A stretch of 7,333 nucleotides of DNA from the NCBI GenBank assembly GCA_025464125.1, contig JAODLU010000150.1, positions 1-7,333 on the forward strand, read 5' to 3'. This document shows, piece after piece, positions 1 to 6,543 of the stretch. Position 1 is the first letter of the stretch. Each line of letters starts with the position of its first letter. The notes beneath the pieces were generated by a model. It ran no database searches. It was not told the DNA's origin and saw only the letters and a list, made by a program, of their open reading frames with translations. This DNA is from Microbacteriaceae bacterium. GTDB lineage: Bacteria; Actinomycetota; Actinomycetes; Actinomycetales; Microbacteriaceae. A program made the translations under genes and the position numbers.

Positions 1-42
1 GTTGCCGCCATTGCGGCTGTGCCAGATGGGGTGAAGAAGTGA
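1..42 (+). CDS. urtC: C-terminal end of probable urea ABC transporter permease (partial)
   Basis: Only the last 13 codons and a TGA stop are present (frame 1, residues VAAIAAVPDGVKK). The fragment is too short to identify by sequence. The call rests on context: its stop overlaps the GTG start of urtD by four bases (GTGA), and urtC is the usual gene immediately upstream of urtD in urtABCDE operons. UrtC is one of the two inner-membrane permease subunits of the urea importer. A hydrophilic, lysine-rich cytoplasmic tail is compatible with a permease end. That an open frame ends here with translational-coupling geometry is seen directly; the gene name is inferred. Confidence 0.6.
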   Translation, partial: VAAIAAVPDGVKK

Positions 43-815
43 CAGACACCGAGGGTTCTCTCGTCGTAAAGGATCTGCGCGTCGAGTTCGACGGATTCGT
101 CGCGGTGGGCGGCGTCTCTTTCGATGCTCACCCCGGTGAAGTGCGATTCCTGATCGGGCCGAACGGTGCAGGCAAAACTACCTGCATCGACGCAATCACC
201 GGATTGTCCAAAGGCACCGGATCGGCGAAGCTCGGTGACCAGGAGCTGCTCAGCACGCCCTCCCACAAGATCGTGCGGCTCGGAGTCGGTCGCACCTTCC
301 AGACCGCGAGCGTGTTCGAGAAGCTCTCTGTGCTGCAGAACCTCGACATCGCCGCGGGCCTCCACCGTTCGACGTTCTCGCTGTTGCGGGCTCGACGCGG
401 TGTCGATCCGGCGATCGAGGAGGCGATGGAGGAGACAGGGCTGAGCAAAGAGCGCGCGACACCTGCGGGCATCCTGTCCCACGGCCAGAAGCAGTGGCTG
501 GAGATCGCCATGCTGCTCGTGCAGGACGCGAAGCTGTTGCTGCTCGACGAGCCTGTAGCGGGCATGAGCCAGGACGAGCGCACCGCCACCGGCGAACTGC
601 TCGGAAGGGTTGCGATGAACCGCGCTGTAGTCGTCGTCGAGCACGACATGGACTTCATGCGGCGATTTGCGACCAGGGTGACTGTTCTGCACCAGGGAAG
701 AGTGCTCAGCGAGGGGTCGGTCGCCGAGGTGCAGGCCGATCCGAAAGTCCAGGAGGTGTACCTCGGCACTGTGGGGGCAGCCCCAGTCACCACCAGTGGA
801 AAAGAGGCCGACTGA
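39..815 (+). CDS. urtD: Urea ABC transporter ATP-binding protein UrtD
   Basis: This is one of the two cytoplasmic ATPases that power the urea importer UrtABCDE, a branched-chain-amino-acid-type ABC system. At 258 residues it has normal length. The Walker A motif is GPNGAGKT (40-47), the Q-loop is Q88 within GVGRTFQT, the signature is the UrtD-type LSHGQKQWLEI (146-156) instead of LSGGQ, the Walker B is LLLLDEP (166-172) followed by VAGM, and the switch histidine is H202 in VVVEHDMDF. The signature, the VAGM stretch and the C-terminal VYLG are UrtD hallmarks and separate it from the related LivG. The GTG start overlaps the stop of the upstream frame by four bases, with a GGGG about seven bases ahead. 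Its own stop overlaps the urtE start by one base, so the products are probably made in step. Nothing looks broken. Confidence 0.95.
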   Translation: MTDTEGSLVVKDLRVEFDGFVAVGGVSFDAHPGEVRFLIGPNGAGKTTCIDAITGLSKGTGSAKLGDQELLSTPSHKIVRLGVGRTFQTASVFEKLSVLQNLDIAAGLHRSTFSLLRARRGVDPAIEEAMEETGLSKERATPAGILSHGQKQWLEIAMLLVQDAKLLLLDEPVAGMSQDERTATGELLGRVAMNRAVVVVEHDMDFMRRFATRVTVLHQGRVLSEGSVAEVQADPKVQEVYLGTVGAAPVTTSGKEAD

Positions 816-1501
816 TGCTCGAGATCACCGACATCGATGCAGGCTACGGCCGAACCGGTGTGCTTCGTGGAGTTTCCATTCCCGGCTCCACCAACATCGT
901 CGCGGTGCTAGGCCATAACGGCGCGGGCAAGACCACGTTGCTTCGCGTCACGATCGGCCTCATCCGCCCAACCCGCGGCAAGGTGCTCTTCGACGGCGAG
1001 GACGTCACACACCTGGCACCGAACCGGCGCGTCAAGCGCGGCATGGCCTACGTGGCCCAGGGCCAGCAGTCCTTCGGACAGTTGACGACAATGGAGAACC
1101 TCCAGCTCGTTGCCGACGGCCGACGCAATGGCAAGGCGAAGATCGCCGAGATGCTAGAGCGATTCCCGGCGCTCGCGCTTTTCTCCTCGCGGAGGGCCGG
1201 GCTGCTCTCAGGTGGCCAGCGACAGCAGCTTGCCATAGCCAGGGCGCTGATCACCGAGCCAAAACTACTGATCCTGGACGAGCCGACCGAGGGCATCCAG
1301 CCGACCATAGTGGCCGAAATCGAGGAGACAATCATCGGCCTCGCCAGGGACGGCCTCAGCGTGCTGCTGGTCGAGCAGCACATCGGTTTCGCCCTGGAAG
1401 CCGCAGAAAAATACGTCGTGCTCGCATCTGGCCGGGTGACGCTCGCAGGTCCGGGCGGCACCGCCGCGCTGGGCGCAGTGCGAGAGGCGATGGTGATCTA
1501 A
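815..1501 (+). CDS. urtE: Urea ABC transporter ATP-binding protein UrtE
   Basis: This is the second ATPase of the urea importer, 228 residues, normal for UrtE. It shows Tyr11 as A-loop, Walker A GHNGAGKT (33-40), Q-loop Q82 in the UrtE-like GQQSFGQLTTMENL stretch, signature LSGGQRQQ (131-138), Walker B LLILDEP (151-157) followed by the UrtE-typical TEGIQP, and switch His189 in LLVEQH. ATG at 815 was chosen because it overlaps the urtD stop (TGATG) and has AGAGG seven bases upstream. The open frame extends back to 494 inside urtD, but that part is only a shadow. One oddity is that the strand before Walker A (GVSIPGSTNIVAVLG) seems about two residues shorter than in the UrtE proteins I remember. 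All catalytic motifs are intact, so the protein is probably functional. Confidence 0.94.
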   Translation: MLEITDIDAGYGRTGVLRGVSIPGSTNIVAVLGHNGAGKTTLLRVTIGLIRPTRGKVLFDGEDVTHLAPNRRVKRGMAYVAQGQQSFGQLTTMENLQLVADGRRNGKAKIAEMLERFPALALFSSRRAGLLSGGQRQQLAIARALITEPKLLILDEPTEGIQPTIVAEIEETIIGLARDGLSVLLVEQHIGFALEAAEKYVVLASGRVTLAGPGGTAALGAVREAMVI

Positions 1502-1540
1502 CTCAGATCGAATCGTCGCGGCAACGCGCGCGAAACACGC

Positions 1541-1559
1541 TGTCGGCAGAATGCTGACA
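1541..1559. promoter_or_regulatory. Inverted repeat in the urtE-permease gap, possible operator or small hairpin
   Basis: The 84-base gap between urtE and the permease gene contains TGTCGGCAGAATGCTGACA. Its 8-base arms (TGTCGGCA and TGCTGACA) pair around a GAA loop with one G-T pair. No T-run follows, so it is not a typical terminator. It ends 26 bases before the permease start. It could be a binding site for one of the TetR regulators encoded downstream, or an RNA hairpin that dampens readthrough from urtE. The symmetry is seen directly; the function is a guess. Confidence 0.35.
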
Positions 1560-1571
1560 TCGCGTATGCGC

Positions 1572-1577
1572 GGGAGG
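1572..1577 (+). promoter_or_regulatory. Ribosome binding site GGGAGG that decides the permease start
   Basis: GGGAGG ends exactly where the longest possible start codon (GTG at 1577) begins, which leaves no spacing for that start. It lies eight bases before a second in-frame GTG at 1586, which is the usual spacing. The 1586 start is therefore preferred. An imperfect palindrome, CGCGTATGCGCG, overlaps its first base (1561-1572). Confidence 0.7.
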
Positions 1578-1585
1578 TGACGCAG

Positions 1586-3259
1586 GTGGCTCGAGCCGAC
1601 GACGCGCGCGCAGCCGCCGAGGACAGCCTCGAGGACTACGCGTTCCGCTACGTGCCGCGTTCGTTCCGACGCTGGAGCGCTCTTTCCATCGGTGGCACGG
1701 CGCTTGGCTCGATCGCATTCCTCGCCGACTTTTCGATCGGGGCGAGCGTCGGGCTCGACCACGGTGCGGCGAACGCGATGCTCGGAATCCTGCTGGCATC
1801 CGTCATCATCTTCGCGGTCGGCCTGCCTGTGGCCTTCTACGCCGCGCGATACAACCTCGACCTCGACCTGGTCGCCCGCGGCTCCGGCTTCGGCTACTAC
1901 GGCTCGATGATCACGACGGTCATCTACGCCGGCTTCACCTGCATCTTCTTCGCTCTCGAGGGTGCGATCATGGCGCAGGGGCTGCAAGCGGCTATCGGCC
2001 TTCCGCTGCCCGCGGGATACCTCCTGTCGACGGTGGTTGTCATACCCATCGTCGTTTTCGGCATGAGGGCGCTGGAGCGCCTGCAGTTCTGGACGACGCC
2101 GCTCTGGCTCGCACTCGCGCTGCTGCCGCTGATCTGGATCGTGTTCACTCAGCCTGACGCCGTCAGCGACTTCCTCGGGTTCCCCGGCGGGTCAGGTGGC
2201 AAAGTCAGTTTCAGCGCGATCGTCTCAAGTGCTGCGGTGTGCTTCGCCCTGGCCCCGCAGCTTGCCGAGCAGATCGACTTCATCCGGGTGAAGCAGCACC
2301 GCACCGGGACCAACCGCAAGTCGTGGTGGGCTGCGCTCCTGTTCAGCGGACCCGGGTGGGTGCTCTTCAGTGGAACGAAGCAAGTGATCGGAGCGTTCCT
2401 CGCCGTCTACCTGGTCATGAAGGTCGACCCCACGATTGGGGACAGCGCGGTGGAGCCGGTGAAGCAGTTTCTCGGCATGTACCGGTCCCTCCTGCCTGAC
2501 TGGATCGCCGTGGCGCTGGCGCTCATCCTCATTGTGATCGCGCAGGTGAAGATCAACGTCACGAATGCGTACTCGGGCTCGCTGGCCTGGTCGAACGTCT
2601 ACACGCGTGTTCGCAAGCGCTACCCCGGCCGCGCGGTGTTCGTCGCTTTCAACCTGGCCATCGCGCTTGCGTTGATGCTCATGGACGTCTTCAGCCTCAT
2701 CTCATTCGTGCTCAGCCTGTATGCGAATGTGGTGATGGCATGGCTCGTCACGATTTCGGCGGACATTGTGATCAACAAATACCTGCTGAAGCTGTCTCCA
2801 CGTTTCCCCGAGTTTCGACGGGGGATGCTGCATAACTGGAACCCCGTCGGGCTGACCTCCGTCGGGCTCGCTTCCCTGCTCTCGCTGGCCTCATTCGCGG
2901 GCCTCTTCGGCCCGGCGATGCAGCCGTTCTCGGTGCTGATAGCAATCGGGGTCGCCCTTGTCGTGACGCCTCTGATGGCTGTTCTCACGCGCGGCAGGTA
3001 CTACCTTCGTCGCCGCAGCGACGGCATCCCGACGCCCATCCTGGATGAGGACGGCAATCCCTCTGGGGAGCGACTCCGCTGCCACGTTACTGGTTACATG
3101 TTCGAGCGACCGGATATGCTGGTGTCTGCCGAGCGAGGGCCGAACGGTGAGATCCAGTACGTATCGTCGCTCGCACTCACGCTAGACAAGACCGGCAGGT
3201 ACCTGCTTCCGCCGGAGCCCTACGAAACTCCAGGTTCACGGCGTAAGAAGGAGTCGTGA
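1586..3259 (+). CDS. NCS1-family nucleobase/allantoin-type permease
   Basis: This is a secondary transporter of the nucleobase:cation symporter 1 family (cytosine, purines, allantoin, hydantoins), probably using an ion gradient to import a nitrogen-rich ring compound. The protein has 557 residues. About twelve hydrophobic segments lie between residues ~32 and ~470, starting after the polar N-terminus DYAFRYVPRSFRRW. The first segments (SIGGTALGSIAF, then RGSGFGYYGSMITTVIYAGF) look like the NCS1 core. A hydrophilic tail of about 88 residues follows (~470-557), longer than in CodB-type members, with a single Cys499 just before an ERPDM stretch. GTG 1586 was chosen over GTG 1577 from the ribosome-binding-site spacing. 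It lies 84 bases after urtE and 25 bases before a TetR gene. Neighbouring urea genes suggest a nitrogen-source substrate such as a ureide or nucleobase, but the sequence does not fix which. Confidence 0.85.
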   Translation: MARADDARAAAEDSLEDYAFRYVPRSFRRWSALSIGGTALGSIAFLADFSIGASVGLDHGAANAMLGILLASVIIFAVGLPVAFYAARYNLDLDLVARGSGFGYYGSMITTVIYAGFTCIFFALEGAIMAQGLQAAIGLPLPAGYLLSTVVVIPIVVFGMRALERLQFWTTPLWLALALLPLIWIVFTQPDAVSDFLGFPGGSGGKVSFSAIVSSAAVCFALAPQLAEQIDFIRVKQHRTGTNRKSWWAALLFSGPGWVLFSGTKQVIGAFLAVYLVMKVDPTIGDSAVEPVKQFLGMYRSLLPDWIAVALALILIVIAQVKINVTNAYSGSLAWSNVYTRVRKRYPGRAVFVAFNLAIALALMLMDVFSLISFVLSLYANVVMAWLVTISADIVINKYLLKLSPRFPEFRRGMLHNWNPVGLTSVGLASLLSLASFAGLFGPAMQPFSVLIAIGVALVVTPLMAVLTRGRYYLRRRSDGIPTPILDEDGNPSGERLRCHVTGYMFERPDMLVSAERGPNGEIQYVSSLALTLDKTGRYLLPPEPYETPGSRRKKES

Positions 3260-3284
3260 TTACCGGAAAGAAGAAGGACTTGTG

Positions 3285-3848
3285 ATGGAAGAGCCGGTCG
3301 ATGCCCAGGCCGCCATTCTCGCAAGCGCTGTCGCCCTCCTGCAGGAGCGCACCTTCGAAGACATCTCCTACCTGGATGTCGCAGAAGCCGCCGGAGTCTC
3401 TGAGCGCACGATCTACCGCCGCTTCCCCACGCGATCGCACCTGCTGGAGGCGCTGGCGCGATGGATCGAGGCTGAGCGATTCCCCCTCTCAGAGTTCCGC
3501 ACTCCCGAGGAATTCCGGCGGGCTGTACGCGACCGATTCCGCGCATATGGCACGGCACCGGGCTACGCGTTCGTAGCAGCGCGCGGTGCGGCTCTTTCTC
3601 CTACGACCGAAGCTTCGTCTGCCCCGATCACCGTCGCCATTCTCGCGATGCTCGATGAGGCTGCACCGAACCTGAACCGGCGCGACAAACAGCGCATCGC
3701 TGCCGCCGCGCGGTACTTCTCCTCGCCGATCTTCTGGGCTCGCATGCGCGCCGGATTCGACATGAACGCCGACGAGACTTTCGAGGCCTTCGACCGGGCC
3801 ATTCTCCAGGTTCTCGCGACTGCGCCAGAAGCGAGCTGGGCCGCATAG
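3285..3848 (+). CDS. TetR-family transcriptional regulator (first of a tandem pair)
   Basis: This DNA-binding repressor-type protein has 187 residues. The N-terminal helix-turn-helix spans about residues 27-48 (DVAEAAGVSERTIYRRFPTR), and the arrangement GVSERTIYRRFP followed by LLEAL is standard for TetR. The C-terminal half, which would bind the effector and dimerise, is helical and not assignable to a ligand. ATG 3285 is preferred over the adjacent GTG 3282, because AAGAAGGA (3271-3278) gives six bases of spacing to the ATG. It follows the permease gene by 25 bases, so it probably belongs to the same transcript and may control it. Its stop TAG overlaps the GTG start of a second, related TetR gene. 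The N-terminal arm before the first helix is short, about eight residues. Family assignment is firm; target and ligand are unknown. Confidence 0.85.
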   Translation: MEEPVDAQAAILASAVALLQERTFEDISYLDVAEAAGVSERTIYRRFPTRSHLLEALARWIEAERFPLSEFRTPEEFRRAVRDRFRAYGTAPGYAFVAARGAALSPTTEASSAPITVAILAMLDEAAPNLNRRDKQRIAAAARYFSSPIFWARMRAGFDMNADETFEAFDRAILQVLATAPEASWAA

Positions 3849-4423
3849 TGCCCGAGGCTGGCCCGTTGCCGGAGCTCTCCTCGACCCAGGTCTCCATACT
3901 GGGTGCGTACTCCGAACTGATCGACGAGGTCGGCACCGACGACGTCTCGTTTCGGCTCATCGCTCTGCGGGCCGGCGTCGGAGAGCGCACAGTTTTTCGT
4001 TACTACCCGACACGCGTCGAGCTGCTCATGGCGACCTCTGCCTGGATCGAGCGCACGATCTTCACGAGGCAGGAATCGGAGTCCATCTTCGATGTTCCGA
4101 TCGCGATCCGCGAGGCCATGGAAGCCTACGAACGGCGCCCCGAACTCGCGCATGTCGTTGCCGAGACAGCAATGCGTGGGGTGAACGGCTCGGAGTCGGC
4201 GCCGCAGCGGGATCGGTTCGATGCGATGCTTCGCCACGAAGTGCCTTCGCTGGCCGAGCACGAGCGGCTCCTTATAGTCGCCGCATTGTGCCACCTCGAT
4301 TCCTCGACGACCTGGGTGACCATGCGTCGAGAACTCGGCATGACCGGCCGGGACATCGCCGATGCCGCCATGTGGACTGCGGAGGCGCTGCTCGACCCCA
4401 TCCGCGACCGGATCGCCCGCTAG
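3848..4423 (+). CDS. TetR-family transcriptional regulator (second of a tandem pair)
   Basis: This second TetR-type regulator has 191 residues. Its helix-turn-helix is at about residues 33-56 (LIALRAGVGERTVFRYYPTR). It resembles the preceding protein both there (GVxERTxxRxxPTRxxLL shared) and near the C-terminus (FWARMRAGFDM versus TWVTMRRELGM), so the pair probably arose by an old duplication. The GTG start overlaps the upstream TAG stop (TAGTG) and no strong ribosome binding site precedes it, which points to translation coupled to the first gene. Equal, linked synthesis would suit a heterodimer, which is inference. It ends the + strand run and faces the nickel permease gene tail to tail. 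The effector is unknown. Confidence 0.85.
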   Translation: MPEAGPLPELSSTQVSILGAYSELIDEVGTDDVSFRLIALRAGVGERTVFRYYPTRVELLMATSAWIERTIFTRQESESIFDVPIAIREAMEAYERRPELAHVVAETAMRGVNGSESAPQRDRFDAMLRHEVPSLAEHERLLIVAALCHLDSSTTWVTMRRELGMTGRDIADAAMWTAEALLDPIRDRIAR

Positions 4424-4432
4424 CCGCACTCT

Positions 4433-4461
4433 GTCCGCTGGGTGCCAGGTCCGCTGGGTGC
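4433..4461. repeat. Tandem direct repeat, 13-base unit, 16-base period
   Basis: GTCCGCTGGGTGC occurs at 4433-4445 and again, without mismatch, at 4449-4461, separated by CAG. The pair fills most of the 37-base gap between the convergent tetR2 and nickel permease genes, and the second copy touches the stop codon of the latter. A small CTGG-GTG-CCAG hairpin (4438-4448) forms across the first copy. There is no T-run, so a rho-independent terminator is not supported. It may be a replication-slippage duplication. Confidence 0.75.
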
Positions 4462-5558
4462 TACGCGGGCATCCTCAGCTTCTCCTCGAATCGACCAATT
4501 CTCCACACGAGCAGCGCGATCAGCCAGGTGGCGACGAGCGTGCCGACGATGGCGTAACCGAGGAAACCGAGACTGTCGAACCAGTCCAGGAATGGACTCT
4601 GCCAACCGAGGTTGTCGGCGAGCACCGAGAACAGCTGCACCAGTCCGATTACCAGGGCGATGAAGGCTGACATCACGGTGATCACCACGTTGTAGTAGAC
4701 CTTGCGCGCCGGGGTGAGGAACGCCCAGCCGTAGGCGAGGTTCATGAGAACGCCGTCCAGGGTGTCGAAAAGGCACATGCCGGCCGCGAACAGGAACGGC
4801 AATGAAAGAACCGCCCACCACGGCAGGCCACCGAGGACCGCGGCGCCGGAGAGCACCAGCAACGTGATCTCGGTCGCCGTGTCGAACCCGAGCCCGAACA
4901 GCACGCCAAGCGGATAGATCTTCCATGAGGCGTCGATCCTGTCAGCGAGCCGGCCGAAAATCCGGTTCATCAGGCCGCGCTTGTTCAGTTCTGCCTCGAA
5001 CTGCGATTCGTCGAACTCTCCGGCGCGCATGCGGCGGAAGACCCGCACGATCGCGACAACCAGCAGGATGTTGATGATCGCGATGACCATCAGGAAGACA
5101 CCCGACACGGTTGGGCCGATGATGCCGGTGATCTGGTGCAGCAGCGAGCCCCCGTTCTGCACTTGCGCATTGAATGCGGCGACGCCAAAGCCGAGTGCAA
5201 CGCACATCAGGAAGACCACGGTTGAGTGACCGAGCGAGAAGTAGAAACCAACAGCCAGGGGCCGCTTGCCGCCGGAGGCGAGTTTGCGGGTGGTGTTGTC
5301 GATCGCTGCGATGTGGTCAACGTCGAACGCGTGCCGCACGCCGAGAGTCATAGCGAGAATGCCGGTGGCCCAGCCGAAGACCCCGGGGCCATCCGCGCCC
5401 TCGACTGCATATTGGCCTGGCACCGCGGCGGCGAGCAGGCCGAAGCCGGCCGCGAACAGCGCGACTACGACTGCGCCCATCAGGGCGATCGATCGCCAGC
5501 CGCGCGTATCGAGGCGGTAGCGGGGCCCCATGGCCGCCGGAGTTTCGAAGGCGGTCAT
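4461..5558 (-). CDS. NiCoT-family nickel/cobalt permease
   Basis: This inner-membrane secondary transporter of the HoxN/NixA/NicT family takes up Ni2+ and/or Co2+. It has 365 residues with multiple hydrophobic segments. The family signature HX4DH in the second membrane segment is complete (His76, Asp81, His82 within RHAFDVDHIAAIDN). Other NiCoT blocks are GFYFSLGHSTVV (104-115), LGFDTATE (223-230) and LFDTLDG (263-269). ATG at 5558 is chosen because GAGGGGAG lies just upstream on the - strand. The open frame runs back to 5657, but that extra stretch is Arg/Trp-rich and unlike a NiCoT N-terminus. It lies 120 bases downstream of a MarR gene on the same strand. Nickel is the cofactor of urease, so the nearby urea importer favours nickel, but the motifs do not separate Ni from Co. 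Confidence 0.93.
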   Translation of the reverse strand: MTAFETPAAMGPRYRLDTRGWRSIALMGAVVVALFAAGFGLLAAAVPGQYAVEGADGPGVFGWATGILAMTLGVRHAFDVDHIAAIDNTTRKLASGGKRPLAVGFYFSLGHSTVVFLMCVALGFGVAAFNAQVQNGGSLLHQITGIIGPTVSGVFLMVIAIINILLVVAIVRVFRRMRAGEFDESQFEAELNKRGLMNRIFGRLADRIDASWKIYPLGVLFGLGFDTATEITLLVLSGAAVLGGLPWWAVLSLPFLFAAGMCLFDTLDGVLMNLAYGWAFLTPARKVYYNVVITVMSAFIALVIGLVQLFSVLADNLGWQSPFLDWFDSLGFLGYAIVGTLVATWLIALLVWRIGRFEEKLRMPA

Positions 5559-5678
5559 AGTCTCCCCTCGAACTGACCGGCGACGGCACCACTCTGCGAC
5601 CCGGTGGCGTATGTGAATTCGATGGTATCGCGCTGGGCGCATCGGCCACCACGCCAAATCGACTGCTGTGGACGGGTT

Positions 5679-6098
5679 CTAGCTGAGGGCGTTCACGCAG
5701 GCGCTGAGCATGCGCGATAGGGCTGCCTGGTCCGCGTGCTGCAGGCCGGACAGCATGCGGCGCTCGACCTCATCCACTCGAGTTTGCGCAGCGTCGAGTA
5801 CGTTTGCGCCCTCAGCTGTGAGCGTGGTGGGTAGCGCTCGACCGTTCTCGACTGACTCTGGACGCTCTACCAGTCCGCGATCGAGCAGCAACTGCAACAT
5901 CGTGTTCATCGACTGGCGAGTCACGAACGTGCTGCGGGCCAGCGCAGCGGCGGAAATGCCTGGCTCGCGCTTCAGCGCGTGGAGGCACGAGTATTGCGAC
6001 ACGGTCAGACGGAGAGGCACGAGTTCCTGCTCCATGCGAAGTCGAAGCAACGACTGCGCCTGCTTCAGCACGTATCCGATCGGGGGTTGGTATGGCAT
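5679..6098 (-). CDS. MarR-family transcriptional regulator
   Basis: This is a small winged-helix dimeric repressor-type protein of 139 residues, normal for MarR. The winged helix spans about residues 45-98: the helix-turn-helix ISAAALARSTFVTRQSMNTM, the helix LLLDRGLVERP, then a wing with NGRALPTTLT. Flanking N- and C-terminal helices would form the dimer interface. Cys38 and a Cys near the C-terminus are its only cysteines, so OhrR-style peroxide sensing is not indicated. The start MPYQPP at 6098 is chosen because AGGA precedes it by seven bases on the - strand. The longer open frame to 6167 would run through the operator and overlap the divergent gene. A perfect palindrome covers its start region, so autorepression is likely. 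Probable targets are itself, the divergent VOC gene and possibly the nickel permease behind it. Confidence 0.92.
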   Translation of the reverse strand: MPYQPPIGYVLKQAQSLLRLRMEQELVPLRLTVSQYSCLHALKREPGISAAALARSTFVTRQSMNTMLQLLLDRGLVERPESVENGRALPTTLTAEGANVLDAAQTRVDEVERRMLSGLQHADQAALSRMLSACVNALS

Positions 6099-6114
6099 GT
6101 CAGTATCCTGACAT
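6097..6114. promoter_or_regulatory. Palindromic probable MarR operator
   Basis: ATGTCAG-TATC-CTGACAT is a perfect 7-4-7 inverted repeat lying over the ribosome binding site and ATG of the marR gene. Size and position fit MarR-family operators. The right half extended by one base, CTGACATA, recurs as a direct copy 28 bases further on at 6136-6143. A degenerate left half TTGTCTG lies at 6119-6125. The gap may therefore hold a main site and a weaker second one. The symmetry is seen directly; the binding partner is inferred from the divergent arrangement. Confidence 0.65.
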
Positions 6115-6117
6115 AGT

Positions 6118-6146
6118 ATTGTCTGTGTAAGGAAACTGACATACAA
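6118..6146 (-). promoter_or_regulatory. Possible marR promoter
   Basis: On the - strand, TTGTAT (complement of 6141-6146) and GACAAT (complement of 6118-6123) are 17 bases apart, acceptable as -35 and -10 elements. They would start a short leader just ahead of the AGGA ribosome binding site of marR. The candidate overlaps the secondary half-sites, so a bound repressor would block it. Both boxes match consensus only partly. Confidence 0.3.
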
Positions 6147-6156
6147 GGAGAACACA

Positions 6157-6528
6157 ATGACCGTCACCGGTCCCGACTTTTTAGCGCTCCAGGTTCGCGA
6201 CCTCGAGAAGGCGGCAACCTTCTACGAAGAGACCGTCGGCCTCACACGAGCGCCATTTTCGCCACCCCACGCTGTCGTGTTCGACACGCAGCCGACGTTC
6301 GCCGTGCGCGACCCTTCACCGGGCGTAGACCTCGAGTCCGGCGAGCTCGGGCTTGGAGTGGCGCTGTGGCTGCACGACCCTGAGGCGGTCGCGCTTCATG
6401 CAAAGCTCGCGGCTGCTGGCGCGACGATTGTTCAGGCGCCGTTCGAAGGGCCCTTCGGAATGACGTTCGTGTTCCGTGACCTCGATGGCTACACCCTTAC
6501 GGTGCACGACCGGTCGACGCGAGGGTAG
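6157..6528 (+). CDS. VOC-superfamily (glyoxalase/bleomycin-resistance fold) protein
   Basis: This small protein of 123 residues has the two-module vicinal-oxygen-chelate fold. The first module has FLALQVRDLEKAATFYEETVGL (8-29 in part) and the second has ALWLHDPEAVALHAKLAAAGA and ends with FRDLDGYTLTV (106-116). The start is secure: AAGGAG (6145-6150) lies six bases before ATG. The usual metal ligands seem to be missing: Phe8 stands where the first-strand His normally is, and Thr115 where the Glu of DxDGNxIE normally is. That favours a ligand-binding or metal-independent role over a glyoxalase I. It is divergent from a marR gene across a palindromic operator, a common pairing for VOC proteins induced by a toxic or phenolic compound. 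The substrate cannot be named. Confidence 0.85.
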   Translation: MTVTGPDFLALQVRDLEKAATFYEETVGLTRAPFSPPHAVVFDTQPTFAVRDPSPGVDLESGELGLGVALWLHDPEAVALHAKLAAAGATIVQAPFEGPFGMTFVFRDLDGYTLTVHDRSTRG

Positions 6529-6543
6529 AACGCAGCGCTTCCG

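Noticed and set aside
494..814. N-terminal extension of the urtE open frame inside urtD
   Set aside because: It is the shifted frame of urtD. The UrtE family start matches ATG 815, which has AGAGG at good spacing and the TGATG overlap.
1577..1585. GTG 1577 as permease start
   Set aside because: The GGGAGG ribosome binding site would overlap this codon; GTG 1586 has proper spacing.
1265..1987. 240-codon open frame on the - strand
   Set aside because: It lies antisense across urtE and the permease gene, has Arg/Glu/Asp-rich GC-frame composition and no family motif. The same applies to the 221-codon - strand frame at 128-793 and the 288-codon one at 3563-4429.
4424..4460. Rho-independent terminator between the convergent genes
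   Set aside because: Only a 4-base stem forms and no T-run follows on either strand.
5559..5657. Longer N-terminus of the nickel permease
   Set aside because: The added 33 residues are Arg/His/Trp-rich with no family resemblance, and GAGGGGAG sits right before ATG 5558. The 120-base gap to marR shows no convincing promoter or riboswitch.
6099..6167. Longer N-terminus of MarR
   Set aside because: It would translate through the palindrome and into the divergent VOC gene; MPYQPP with AGGA upstream is a normal MarR start.
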